Source: a virus. From it: DNA of 47,904 bases. The translations under genes and the position numbers were made by a program. Positions 39,020 to 47,102 of the stretch are shown one piece after another. The stretch lies in the IMG/VR virus record IMGVR_UViG_3300035670_000342, positions 1 through 47,904 of that record; one strand, 5' to 3'. The notes under the pieces were generated by a model. The model was not told the DNA's origin, did not search any database, and was given only the letters and a program-made list of their open reading frames with translations. Positions within the stretch are counted from its first letter, which is position 1; each line of letters begins with the position of its first letter.

Positions 39020-39763
39020 ATGAGCGTAAACGCACGATATATGTACCTTGACCGACGCCGGAACGTGTTTGTGGACCCGTTCTTGGGTTGGAGTCGGGTC
39101 AAAACCATTTCCGTCCCGCAGTTCGATCTCACCTATCTTTGGCTCACCGTCATTGACGCCAACCGCCTTGACGATGTGCGGCTCAACGCTGACGGCACGT
39201 TGATTGCATCGGCAAGTAACGTGATACTAGACCTATCCGACCAAGTGGACGGCATCGTGGGCATCAAGGCGGAGGATCACACCAATGCGACTGACTACGA
39301 GGAACAGTTTGAAGGGTTCACGTCCGACAGCCGGCACAGTCCCGCCAACGCCCGACTCACGCGAGGTATCATCCTGTCCTCGGCGGTCGCGCCGGGCACG
39401 CACTGGCTCGAATGGCAGTTGCTCACCGCGCTCGGAAACAAGTGGACGCTCCCCAAGCTCAAGCTGACCTGCGAACAGGTTGTGAATGTCGGGACGGAAA
39501 CCAATGCACCAAGCGGCGTACCGGGCGGTCAACGTGGGTCGTTCAGCATCAGCGACGATGATGAGAGCGCCACGGTATCCGTAACGGGGTTGACAGCCGA
39601 CGGGTTTGTGCTGGTGAGTCAGACAGCCCCCACGGGCAACATTGCGCCGGCCACGTATCAGGTGGTGGAAGGAACCGATGAGTTTGTCGTGACCGTCCAG
39701 AGTTCTCCAGGGACGGGCAACGCATTCAACTTCAAGTGGGAGCTTGTGAGACTCGATGATTAA
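39020..39763 (+). CDS. Virion structural protein of unknown role (247 aa)
   Basis: A beta-rich protein with Trp and Asp in the first half and a C-terminal Thr/Val-rich Ig-like segment (Ala-Thr-Val-Ser-Val-Thr-Gly-Leu-Thr). It probably belongs to the tail-fibre or receptor-binding set. It has its own promoter/operator upstream. The ribosome binding site is AAAGG. Confidence 0.5.
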   Translation: MSVNARYMYLDRRRNVFVDPFLGWSRVKTISVPQFDLTYLWLTVIDANRLDDVRLNADGTLIASASNVILDLSDQVDGIVGIKAEDHTNATDYEEQFEGFTSDSRHSPANARLTRGIILSSAVAPGTHWLEWQLLTALGNKWTLPKLKLTCEQVVNVGTETNAPSGVPGGQRGSFSISDDDESATVSVTGLTADGFVLVSQTAPTGNIAPATYQVVEGTDEFVVTVQSSPGTGNAFNFKWELVRLDD

Positions 39764-41192
39764 GTACGTGGCTGTATTCATGTTGGTCGTATCGGCGGCA
39801 TTCGGAAAAGACTTCCGCGTGGATACGCTCATCGTCAAAAGCAACGTGACAGTCGGTGCCGGCGGCACCATCACGATCAACGGGGTGGGGGTGATTACGA
39901 ATATACCCGCGTCCAGCGTTGGCACTGTCACCAATGTTACTGGTGGCGTACTAACGCTCAGTATCGACGGAACTATTATCGGCTTGAGTACGAACGGATG
40001 GGCGTTTGGCGGCTCACAAACGCCGTGGACATCCGATATTGACGGCGGCGGGTTCAATCTATCCAACGTCCTGACTGGATCATTCGCGGTCATCAACCTT
40101 GGCGACAATGACCTTGTTGACCTGCTCAATTCCAAGCTATCCACCAACGATGTCAACGGTCTGATCGGCAGCACGGGCAGCAATTTGTTCCTATGGTCGG
40201 GAGGGTTTACTTTGAACGGCGAGAGCATCACCAACGGTGCGGCGGTGACGATCACGGCAGGGACAAACGTGGTGGATACGTTGGCTGCGACTTTGGCGGC
40301 GGGGAATGATGCGAACAGTGGCGTTGCAACTAACTTTTACAAGCTCGGTTTAATGACTAGTAGCGGAACACCTATCCACGGTGTACTGGAAAATTTAGGC
40401 GAAGGTGTTTATGTACCGGCGGGAGACTTGGCGTGGATTCAATCCATACCAGACGGCCCACCAGATACGATTCAGACGAACCGGCTCTGGCACTCTGGCA
40501 ATGACGGCACCGGCTCGACGCTAGACGCCGATATGCTGGACGGAAATCACGCGGCATCATTTGTACTCACCAACGGCGCGCTCGACCTGCTGCGGCTCAA
40601 CAACGGCTCCGGCCTCACGAACATCCCACTTACGGCATTGCAGACGATGCCGCTGACAAACTTCAGTATCAACGGCCAGTCCGTTACGAATGGCAGCAGC
40701 GTGGTATCTCCAAAGTTCAACGTGGGAATAAGCCCGATGTCAGGCCTTACCTTTGGCAGCACCAACGATGCTCTAGTGGTGGGCTATGCAGGGGACGATG
40801 CGTACTGGGCAGAAGCGCAATTCAGCGACACAACGGAGCAACGATTTAGGGTCACAGTCTCGCCAGCCGCAACGTCACGCTGGACGGGTGGCGCATTAAC
40901 AAATCAAATCTGGTGGCGCGGCACTTCTACTGTCGGGGCTGTCGTTTGGCAGATTAGTATGGTCGGCGCGACGAATAACGGGCTGGCCGACCTAGCGTAT
41001 CAGAACTCTATCTCGGTCACACAGACAGTGAGCAGCGTCACCAGCAACATCAACATCGCGGAACTGATATTCACTCCCACGAACTGTCCTGCGGGTTCAC
41101 TCTGGCTAGGTGAACTGAAACGTCTGACGGGAGATGCAGGCGATACGATGGTGAACGATGCTCGGATGTTGAACTGGACTATCAAAGAATGA
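39756..41192 (+). CDS. Tail-fibre-like protein with signal peptide (478 aa)
   Basis: Sec signal peptide Val-Ala-Val-Phe-Met-Leu-Val-Val-Ser-Ala-Ala-Phe-Gly with likely cleavage near residue 15. The mature part has many Thr-Asn-Gly and Ile-Asn-Gly turns. It carries the tail-fibre phrase Leu-Asp-Ala-Asp-Met-Leu-Asp-Gly-Asn-His-Ala-Ala, found in phage fibre repeats. Probably a trimeric beta fibre. Confidence 0.65.
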   Translation: MIKYVAVFMLVVSAAFGKDFRVDTLIVKSNVTVGAGGTITINGVGVITNIPASSVGTVTNVTGGVLTLSIDGTIIGLSTNGWAFGGSQTPWTSDIDGGGFNLSNVLTGSFAVINLGDNDLVDLLNSKLSTNDVNGLIGSTGSNLFLWSGGFTLNGESITNGAAVTITAGTNVVDTLAATLAAGNDANSGVATNFYKLGLMTSSGTPIHGVLENLGEGVYVPAGDLAWIQSIPDGPPDTIQTNRLWHSGNDGTGSTLDADMLDGNHAASFVLTNGALDLLRLNNGSGLTNIPLTALQTMPLTNFSINGQSVTNGSSVVSPKFNVGISPMSGLTFGSTNDALVVGYAGDDAYWAEAQFSDTTEQRFRVTVSPAATSRWTGGALTNQIWWRGTSTVGAVVWQISMVGATNNGLADLAYQNSISVTQTVSSVTSNINIAELIFTPTNCPAGSLWLGELKRLTGDAGDTMVNDARMLNWTIKE

Positions 41193-41890
41193 GAACGCTC
41201 GCTCTATATTTCCTGCTGACAGTCGTGGCCGTGGCGCAGTCGCCAACGGTGACGAGTGGGCTGGTAGGGTGGTGGCCGATGGATGACGGTTCCGCTACAG
41301 ATAGAAGCGGAAACGCGAACACTGGAACACCGACCAACTCTCCGACAACCGTGACCGGTCAGATTGGTAAGGCTACCGGCTTAAATGGGAGCAATCAAGC
41401 TATTGTACTTCCAAGAATGCTATCAGGCTACCCGTTCACTGTGACGGCGAGATTCTTATCAAAAACAAATGGCTTAGCGCAGACGATGTTTTCGCAGAAG
41501 ATTGCTTCTAGCTCTATTTGGATTCGATTGGTAGTTAGAGCGGCTGACGATGCTACTTACTTTGAAATTTTCAATAACCCTACAATATCTTCCGTGGCAA
41601 GTTCGACGTATATGCTGCCCAACCAGTGGAATACTATTGCTGCCGTTGCCACGGACACCTCTATAAACCTCTATTTCAACGGGCAACAATATTCCGCGAC
41701 AAATGTTGTTACATTTACTTGGGGTTCGTTCACAGAATCTAGAATCGGGATGTTGCTTAACTTTGGACAGTATCTAAACGGTTCGATAGACGATGTACGC
41801 ATCTACAACCGCGCACTCTCAGCGCAAGAGATAGCCGCCATCTACAACGAAACCAAGCGCAAGCCCATTTACACAGACGGAGGACAATAA
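41189..41890 (+). CDS. LamG / concanavalin-like domain protein with signal peptide (233 aa)
   Basis: The signal peptide (residues 1-17, ending Ala-Val-Ala-Gln) is followed by a LamG jelly roll. Motifs are Gly-Leu-Val-Gly-Trp-Trp-Pro-Met-Asp-Asp-Gly, Leu-Asn-Gly, Trp-Asn-Thr-Ile-Ala-Ala-Val, Leu-Tyr-Phe-Asn-Gly and Ser-Ile-Asp-Asp-Val-Arg-Ile-Tyr-Asn-Arg-Ala-Leu-Ser. Such domains bind glycans, so it is a candidate receptor-binding protein. It is coupled to the fibre gene. Confidence 0.8.
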   Translation: MRTLALYFLLTVVAVAQSPTVTSGLVGWWPMDDGSATDRSGNANTGTPTNSPTTVTGQIGKATGLNGSNQAIVLPRMLSGYPFTVTARFLSKTNGLAQTMFSQKIASSSIWIRLVVRAADDATYFEIFNNPTISSVASSTYMLPNQWNTIAAVATDTSINLYFNGQQYSATNVVTFTWGSFTESRIGMLLNFGQYLNGSIDDVRIYNRALSAQEIAAIYNETKRKPIYTDGGQ

Positions 41891-41892
41891 CT

Positions 41893-42429
41893 ATGTGGCT
41901 GGAAAGAGCAGGCGAATGGATTGAAAAGGCCACGCAAGAACCGTGGGTGACGAAGGGTTACGTTGTCAGGACGCAACAGGAACGTGATGCGTACCTCGCA
42001 GCGCAACAGGCTGCCGCTGATGCTGCGGCGGCAGAAGCGGCATTACTGGCGTCGATGCCAGCGCAGTTTCCGACTGGCGTGGCAGTACCCGTACCAGACA
42101 GCGCGGGTCAATGGTTTGTGTTGGAACCAGTGGCCGATGGTGAGCCGGTGGTGGCACTGACGGCCAGTAATTCGCCGTTGTCACCGACTGAATGGGTGTC
42201 AATCAAGGCCGCTGCCAAAGCCCGATACGATGCAGAACGGACAGCGCGACAATCCGCAATCAGCGAGCTAGGTCTGACGCAGGCACAGATTGACAGCATC
42301 AAAGCCTACTTCGACGCTGACGTTGACACTCTGTTTTCTGGACTCACGGCAGGGCAGCGAAACTTTATGAAGGTTCAACGGGCATTGGTCAAGGCTCTGA
42401 CGAAACAGGCTGTGAAGGAAGTTCGATGA
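41893..42429 (+). CDS. Tail-fibre-associated protein (178 aa)
   Basis: Residues 30-55 are an Ala/Gln-rich helix. The middle is a small Pro/Val domain, and the end is a helical bundle with many Ala and Lys residues. The layout (short structured head, Ala-rich helix) recalls fibre assembly proteins, but no family is certain. The ribosome binding site is GGAGG. Confidence 0.5.
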   Translation: MWLERAGEWIEKATQEPWVTKGYVVRTQQERDAYLAAQQAAADAAAAEAALLASMPAQFPTGVAVPVPDSAGQWFVLEPVADGEPVVALTASNSPLSPTEWVSIKAAAKARYDAERTARQSAISELGLTQAQIDSIKAYFDADVDTLFSGLTAGQRNFMKVQRALVKALTKQAVKEVR

Positions 42430-42536
42430 TTCACCATCGCACAGACATTCTCTGGCTACTGCTGCTGACGGTTGTGTGTTCGCCCGTGCTCGCAGTGGCG
42501 TGGGTTCTGTTCTGGTTGGATAGGAGGAAAGCATGA
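42426..42536 (+). CDS. 36-aa membrane peptide
   Basis: One hydrophobic segment (Ile-Leu-Trp-Leu-Leu-Leu-Leu-Thr-Val-Val-Cys to Trp-Val-Leu-Phe-Trp) is followed by Asp-Arg-Arg-Lys. It overlaps both neighbours by 4 bases (ATGA at each end). Possibly a holin-like or anchoring peptide. Confidence 0.6.
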   Translation: MIHHRTDILWLLLLTVVCSPVLAVAWVLFWLDRRKA

Positions 42537-43981
42537 GCGCACCCGCCCGCCCGCAATTTGACACGAAAGCCTCCACGGTGGACGGCAAGACGATCCGCTT
42601 GGTTTGGTTCCCGCAGGCCGATGCGGATTCGTTCATGCTCTATCGGTACAACCCTGACGGCTCGCGGTCGTTTGTATGGCGCGGGACGGCCACGGAGTTT
42701 ACCGAGACGGTGACAATGGCAGGCGGTTATCGGTATGCTCTGTCGGCCCGCAAAGGCAGCTTCAGCAGCAGCGCGGCGTATCTGTCCCTGGTAGTGACGG
42801 GTGTTGTTGTGCCGCCTCATATTCCCAAGTGGGTATCCTATGACGTACCGTTTGCTGGCCCGATTGCTTCAGATGGCGGGACGCTGGTTAGTTATCGCGG
42901 TGAGAAGCTATGGCTCCGCAGGAAAGGCAAGGCCGCCGTCACGCTGGATATAAAGGTTGAACCCGCCACTCCACGGGACAGACAGTGTGCGGATACTTCC
43001 GTGTATCCGATACGGATATTCCCATGCCCACCGTCGATCACTTCATTGGCTTACAATGCCGAGCGCGATGAACTGGCGATTGCGGGGCAGTGGGTTGATT
43101 TCCCTGCCAATCCTACGCTTTGGGTGTACTCACTCGCCAACGATAAGCCGACCCTGAAATGGTGCCGTCAAATGCTCGACATGGACGCGCAGCCGCTCGG
43201 AGTGTGTCGCATGGACAGCGGTTGGCTCACTGTAATCCGCAAGGGCATTGACGGCAGCAGCGTGGAACTGATTTCCGCAATGGCGATTTGGGATGATGGT
43301 CACAGTAAACTGACAGACCCAGTGCCTTGCCAGTATAGCCCGCCGTGGGGAAATGCCTCTGTGAATGGGTGGGTTCATAGCGTGGATGGGAATATTTTTG
43401 TAGCCGACTGGAAGCAGGACGCAACGGGCAACGCTCGGAAGATCGTCGGCGCGATGGACAAGGATACGATAGTGCTCGGCACGGTCGGCTCACGGTACTC
43501 ACGCGACGGGGAGATGCCGCAAGTGCGGTCAATGGTGCATGACGGAAAGATTTGGGAACTCACCACTGGCGGCGAGACGCTTTACATGGGCGGGGAAGGT
43601 GAGTTCGATCCTGCCAATCCCGGTGGAAAGTCAGCGTACTTTATTCGGCCACTGCAACTGGCAACGATAGACCAGTGGGGGCAACTGGACTTTATCCCGT
43701 GTCCTATCGCTCACGAAGCCATCGGCAGCGTCGGGATCACCACGAAGGACGGGAAACCGTATGTCGTCACGATGCCCTACGATTTCGACACGAACACCTC
43801 CGACCGCATTGTTGGCTTTCGGCAGGATGCCGCTGGCAAGTGGGTGGAAGATTACGATTTTGGCAAGCCAGTCTATGACTGGATTTACCGGGGCGGCTCA
43901 AGCTGCCTGATCTATTCGTGCCGCGATGCTGTGATGATTGTTGGCGGCGATAACCAGCCGCGAGTCTGGATATGGGAATAA
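42533..43981 (+). CDS. Fibronectin-III-like plus beta-propeller protein (482 aa)
   Basis: Residues 10-90 resemble a fibronectin type III domain (Ile-Arg-Leu-Val-Trp-Phe, then Tyr-Arg-Tyr, Ala-Thr-Glu-Phe-Thr-Glu-Thr, Gly-Tyr-Arg-Tyr-Ala-Leu-Ser-Ala). The rest has about five to six blade-like repeats rich in Trp and Gly-Gly. It could be a receptor-binding or exposed virion protein. A strong GGAGGAAAG precedes the ATG. No signal peptide, unlike its neighbours. Confidence 0.6.
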   Translation: MSAPARPQFDTKASTVDGKTIRLVWFPQADADSFMLYRYNPDGSRSFVWRGTATEFTETVTMAGGYRYALSARKGSFSSSAAYLSLVVTGVVVPPHIPKWVSYDVPFAGPIASDGGTLVSYRGEKLWLRRKGKAAVTLDIKVEPATPRDRQCADTSVYPIRIFPCPPSITSLAYNAERDELAIAGQWVDFPANPTLWVYSLANDKPTLKWCRQMLDMDAQPLGVCRMDSGWLTVIRKGIDGSSVELISAMAIWDDGHSKLTDPVPCQYSPPWGNASVNGWVHSVDGNIFVADWKQDATGNARKIVGAMDKDTIVLGTVGSRYSRDGEMPQVRSMVHDGKIWELTTGGETLYMGGEGEFDPANPGGKSAYFIRPLQLATIDQWGQLDFIPCPIAHEAIGSVGITTKDGKPYVVTMPYDFDTNTSDRIVGFRQDAAGKWVEDYDFGKPVYDWIYRGGSSCLIYSCRDAVMIVGGDNQPRVWIWE

Positions 43982-43994
43982 GGGAGCTACAGTG

Positions 43995-44270
43995 ATGAGT
44001 TTAACGCAAGATGAGAAAGAGTTCATTCGTTTAATCGCTCGCGAGGCCGCGAACGAAGCAGTAAAAGCGGCCCTCGAAAACGGGTGGATGTCCACTGTGC
44101 GTGAAACGGCAAGGGCCGAGGCGCAGGAGATTATGAAAGCCCACGCCAACACTTGTCCCGTGGCGGGAAATCTTTTCACGACTGTCGGAAAGTACGCGGT
44201 TGGCTTTCTTGTGGCGCTCGGTGCAATGGCCGCGATTGTTTGGGGCTGGACGGAACGAACTGGCAAATGA
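43995..44270 (+). CDS. Holin-like membrane protein (91 aa)
   Basis: A charged amphipathic N-terminal part (residues 1-55) is followed by one transmembrane helix (Tyr-Ala-Val-Gly-Phe-Leu-Val-Ala-Leu-Gly-Ala-Met-Ala-Ala-Ile-Val-Trp) and a short charged end. This layout is common among small phage proteins placed beside the lysin. GGGAG precedes the ATG. Coupled to the peptidase gene. Confidence 0.55.
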   Translation: MSLTQDEKEFIRLIAREAANEAVKAALENGWMSTVRETARAEAQEIMKAHANTCPVAGNLFTTVGKYAVGFLVALGAMAAIVWGWTERTGK

Positions 44271-44875
44271 ACTACATCGTCAAGACCAGCACCGAGCACA
44301 AGCCAATCCCACGCCTGAATGACGGGATGCCGCATCTGTTTCCTGCCGACATCGTGCTGACAAGGGGCGAAGGGTGGATGAGCAAGGCGATCCGCTGGTT
44401 CGGAGCGCGCAAGTCCGGTAGCTCGCGGGTCAACCATGCTGCCGGGGCGATTGATTCCCGGCTGGTCATTGAATCCCTGAACCGGGTCAAGGTGCGCGAC
44501 TTCTGGAAAGCCTACGCTGACACGCCGCTCTGTGTGTGGCGGTTCAGACGGTTCACGATGGATGAGCGCAACACGATTTCCGACCTGTTACTTGACCATG
44601 ACTCCGAGGGATACGGGTGGGGCAAGATTGGATTGCTGGCACTGGACAGCCTGATACCAGGGCAGCACTACCCGTTCTCGCGGTGGCTGGGTGTCAGTCA
44701 TTTTAAGGTCTGTTCAAACTTACTGGCGTACAGCTACACTAAAGCCACCGGCAAAAACTGGTTCGGTCTGAACTGGCGTTCGGTCACACCGGACGCGATA
44801 GATGACTTCTGCCACGCCAACCCGCAGGACTGGCAGTTGGTGTGGGACACACTGCCCATGCAACAAAATACTTGA
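44267..44875 (+). CDS. Papain-like cysteine peptidase, YiiX/NlpC-P60 type (202 aa)
   Basis: Ala-Asp-Ile-Val-Leu-Thr-Arg-Gly near residue 28, Val-Asn-His-Ala-Ala-Gly (His57) and Lys-Val-Cys-Ser-Asn-Leu-Leu-Ala (Cys149) follow the circularly permuted order of YiiX-like enzymes, with His before Cys. It could cleave peptidoglycan peptides or lipid-linked bonds. It lies next to the holin-like gene, so it is the best endolysin candidate here; no muramidase or amidase is seen. Confidence 0.65.
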   Translation: MNYIVKTSTEHKPIPRLNDGMPHLFPADIVLTRGEGWMSKAIRWFGARKSGSSRVNHAAGAIDSRLVIESLNRVKVRDFWKAYADTPLCVWRFRRFTMDERNTISDLLLDHDSEGYGWGKIGLLALDSLIPGQHYPFSRWLGVSHFKVCSNLLAYSYTKATGKNWFGLNWRSVTPDAIDDFCHANPQDWQLVWDTLPMQQNT

Positions 44876-44921
44876 ATTGCAGTTTTCATTCGCGTTCAAT
44901 CGCGAGCAAGGGAGGTAGCAG

Positions 44922-45149
44922 ATGGAAGCAAAGTTAAGCGTATGGCTTGTTTCAGTGGTCAATAAGCACTACCAGCCAATTACCGGCGCAGAGGCAATAA
45001 AATGCGATGGCGCGCAGCAACTCAACGGGCAATGGCTCATGCCTCTGTCGGGATGTGACACTCTAGCAAATATGCTTGAAGATATAGAGCATGCTGCTGG
45101 CGTTGCCCGAAACAAGCAAGACAAGGGAGGTAGAAAATGCGAAGTCTGA
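44922..45149 (+). CDS. Small unknown protein (75 aa)
   Basis: A clear GGGAGGT precedes ATG 44922. A beta-like N-terminus has Trp-Leu-Val-Ser-Val-Val, the middle has two Cys residues and the end is charged. No family is recognised. The next gene overlaps its end by 13 bases. Confidence 0.55.
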   Translation: MEAKLSVWLVSVVNKHYQPITGAEAIKCDGAQQLNGQWLMPLSGCDTLANMLEDIEHAAGVARNKQDKGGRKCEV

Positions 45150-45394
45150 TTGCAGTTGCGGCACTGGCCGCATTGACGGGATGCACCAGCATTAAAAGTC
45201 TGACGTACTCCACGAAAGACGGGGAATCCCTGACACTGAGCGGCTACCAATCCACGAAGGACTTAACCGTGGAACGCACAGAGAATGGCTTTGTGGTCAA
45301 GGGCATCGCGTCTAGTGCTACAGAGGCTCAAGGCCGAGCGATGGGAACCATCGTGGGAGAGGCTGTCAAAGCCGCAGTCGAGGGCGCAAAGTAG
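45137..45394 (+). CDS. Lipoprotein, spanin-like (85 aa)
   Basis: Ala-Leu-Ala-Ala-Leu-Thr-Gly-Cys at residues 9-16 is a lipobox with predicted lipidation at Cys16. The mature part is small and polar. An outer-membrane lipoprotein in the lysis region suggests the outer spanin half, with a partner among the tiny membrane proteins that follow. Strong GGGAGG upstream. Confidence 0.65.
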   Translation: MRSLIAVAALAALTGCTSIKSLTYSTKDGESLTLSGYQSTKDLTVERTENGFVVKGIASSATEAQGRAMGTIVGEAVKAAVEGAK

Positions 45395-45401
45395 GCTCGT
45401 C

Positions 45402-45491
45402 ATGGACGAGGACACCGTTGCCCGTATAGCTCTAGCTCTCGCTGCATTGGCGTTTGCGGCGTTTGTGTGGACTCAGGTTAGGTTTCCATGA
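45402..45491 (+). CDS. 29-aa transmembrane peptide
   Basis: Met-Asp-Glu-Asp-Thr followed by an almost pure Ala/Leu/Ile/Phe helix. It overlaps the next gene by ATGA. It could be an antiholin-like or spanin-associated peptide. Confidence 0.5.
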   Translation: MDEDTVARIALALAALAFAAFVWTQVRFP

Positions 45492-45706
45492 CCCGCAAGA
45501 CCGACCCTAAACCGCTCGGTATCCGCTCCAAGTGGGGCGAACTGGATCACACTCTCGCTCAAGCAACAGCCTACCTTGAGATGGCGCTGGTCTGTGCCAA
45601 GAATTACCCGCAAGAATCATGGACGGCACACCTCGACCAGCTTTACATCAGCGCAGGTGCCGCCCTACGCATTTTGCGGGAACAGCAGGGTAAGGACACC
45701 TTATGA
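45488..45706 (+). CDS. Small helical protein (72 aa)
   Basis: A soluble, helical protein with Trp residues and a basic start (Lys-Thr-Asp-Pro-Lys-Pro-Leu). Coupled by ATGA on both sides to tiny membrane proteins. No family is recognised. Confidence 0.6.
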   Translation: MTRKTDPKPLGIRSKWGELDHTLAQATAYLEMALVCAKNYPQESWTAHLDQLYISAGAALRILREQQGKDTL

Positions 45707-45816
45707 CCGACAAAGACCCCGCCACGGGCGAATGTGGCGCTTTATGGGGCATCCTTGCGCTGCTGTTGCTGGCAATGGCAATCAACTCAATTTTCCTCGC
45801 GCTTTGTGGACGATGA
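45703..45816 (+). CDS. 37-aa transmembrane peptide
   Basis: A polar, acidic start and one hydrophobic helix (Gly-Ile-Leu-Ala-Leu-Leu-Leu-Leu-Ala-Met-Ala) ending Cys-Gly-Arg. ATGA overlaps at both ends. Candidate lysis-region membrane peptide. Confidence 0.55.
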   Translation: MTDKDPATGECGALWGILALLLLAMAINSIFLALCGR

Positions 45817-46037
45817 TGAGCGAAGCATTACAGTGGACGATCTCTGTTCAGGCAATGGTGATGCTGTGGCTCATGGGTGACGGCAACAAGGCGGGTCCGG
45901 TGGTCGGGCTTTGTGGTCAAGCATTGTGGCTTTGGTACGCAGCTATGACGGAGCAGTGGGGGTTGATGTTGGGAATTGCCGGATTCACGGCGGTACACGC
46001 GAGGAATTGCTGGAAAATGTGGAAGCGCGGGAAATGA
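45813..46037 (+). CDS. Two-helix membrane protein (74 aa)
   Basis: Two hydrophobic segments (about residues 8-22 and 30-60) with many Trp and Met residues, then a basic end (Lys-Met-Trp-Lys-Arg-Gly-Lys). This pattern resembles class II holins or small inner-membrane phage proteins. Coupled to the radical SAM gene by ATGA. Confidence 0.6.
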   Translation: MMSEALQWTISVQAMVMLWLMGDGNKAGPVVGLCGQALWLWYAAMTEQWGLMLGIAGFTAVHARNCWKMWKRGK

Positions 46038-47002
46038 GAGTCTTGCTGCTACAACTGGACGGAAAAATACCAAACATCGCCCTTATGAGAATCGCGCACC
46101 ATCACCGCAACGACAGCGTAGAGCTTCGATGGGGCTTCAATGGCAGGCATCTTGGCGACGACTTCGACAGGGTGTATGCCAGCGCGATCTTTGAAAAGAC
46201 GCGCCCCAAAGTTGACCGAGTGCTTGCTGAGTTTCCGCAGGCGATTGTGGGCGGCACCGGTGTTGATTTGCGCATAACACTGGAACAGCACGGCATAACT
46301 ACCAATGAACAAGATTACAGTCACTACCCAGACTGGCGGCAATCAATCGGGTTTTCTCAGCGTGGATGCCGTCTGAAATGTTCTTTTTGCGTTGTCCCGA
46401 AGAAAGAAGGGGCAGTTACGGAACAGCAAAGCATTGCCGAGATATGGCGTGGCGATCCGTGGCCGCGAGAAGTGATTTTGCTAGACAATGACTTTTTCGG
46501 TCAACCCAACTGGCGCAGTCGCGTCGATGAGTTGATGCGGGGCAAGTTCAAGGTGTCATTCAATCAGGGCATCAATGCCCGTATGCTTAACGACGAAACT
46601 GCGGCGGCGATTGCAGGCATTGATTACCGCGCTGACGACATGAAGTCCCGGCGCATCTATACGGCGTGGGACAATCGCAAGGATGAGCACAGGCTGTTTG
46701 ACGGCCTTGCAGCGTTGACAAAGCACGGGGTTTCTCCGTCGCACATCATGGTTTATATGCTGATCGGGTTCTGGTCGTGGGAGACATCAAGCGACTGGGA
46801 CTACCGGCGTCAACGGCTGCGCGAGTTTGGGGCGCTGCCGTATCCAATGCCGTATGTTAGGAATGACGAGACGGTTGGTTTTCAACGGTTTGTCATAACT
46901 CACTACGATAAATGTTGCTCTTGGCAAGACTACAAAAGATCGGGCTACCGTTCACCATTTGCGGGTAAGGACTTCTCAACATCGGAGTTTGCATTTGCGT
47001 AA
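46034..47002 (+). CDS. Radical SAM protein (322 aa)
   Basis: Gly-Cys-Arg-Leu-Lys-Cys-Ser-Phe-Cys (Cys112, Cys116, Cys119) is the CxxxCxxC iron-sulphur motif. Residues 1-100 look like a B12-binding-type Rossmann domain. Asp-Asn-Asp-Phe-Phe and Phe-Asn-Gln-Gly-Ile-Asn follow in the barrel. It should cleave SAM to a radical and modify an unknown substrate. Relatives occur in many phages without a known role. ATG 46034 overlaps the previous stop. Confidence 0.85.
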   Translation: MRVLLLQLDGKIPNIALMRIAHHHRNDSVELRWGFNGRHLGDDFDRVYASAIFEKTRPKVDRVLAEFPQAIVGGTGVDLRITLEQHGITTNEQDYSHYPDWRQSIGFSQRGCRLKCSFCVVPKKEGAVTEQQSIAEIWRGDPWPREVILLDNDFFGQPNWRSRVDELMRGKFKVSFNQGINARMLNDETAAAIAGIDYRADDMKSRRIYTAWDNRKDEHRLFDGLAALTKHGVSPSHIMVYMLIGFWSWETSSDWDYRRQRLREFGALPYPMPYVRNDETVGFQRFVITHYDKCCSWQDYKRSGYRSPFAGKDFSTSEFAFA

Positions 47003-47009
47003 CAATTCT

Positions 47010-47077
47010 ACCGGCACGGCAAACTTCTCCCGCACACAGGCGGATCCTCCCAGTCATCCGCGTATTGCCGTGCCGGT
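47010..47077. repeat. Inverted repeat between radical SAM and phosphoesterase genes
   Basis: ACCGGCACGGCAA (47010-47022) and TTGCCGTGCCGGT (47065-47077) form a perfect 13-bp stem that encloses a 6-bp stem GCGGAT/ATCCGC (47040-47061). TTCTATTT follows on the + strand. It could be a terminator or a cis-regulatory RNA. Confidence 0.6.
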
Positions 47078-47102
47078 TCTATTTCGGAACAAGGGGGAAT
47101 AA

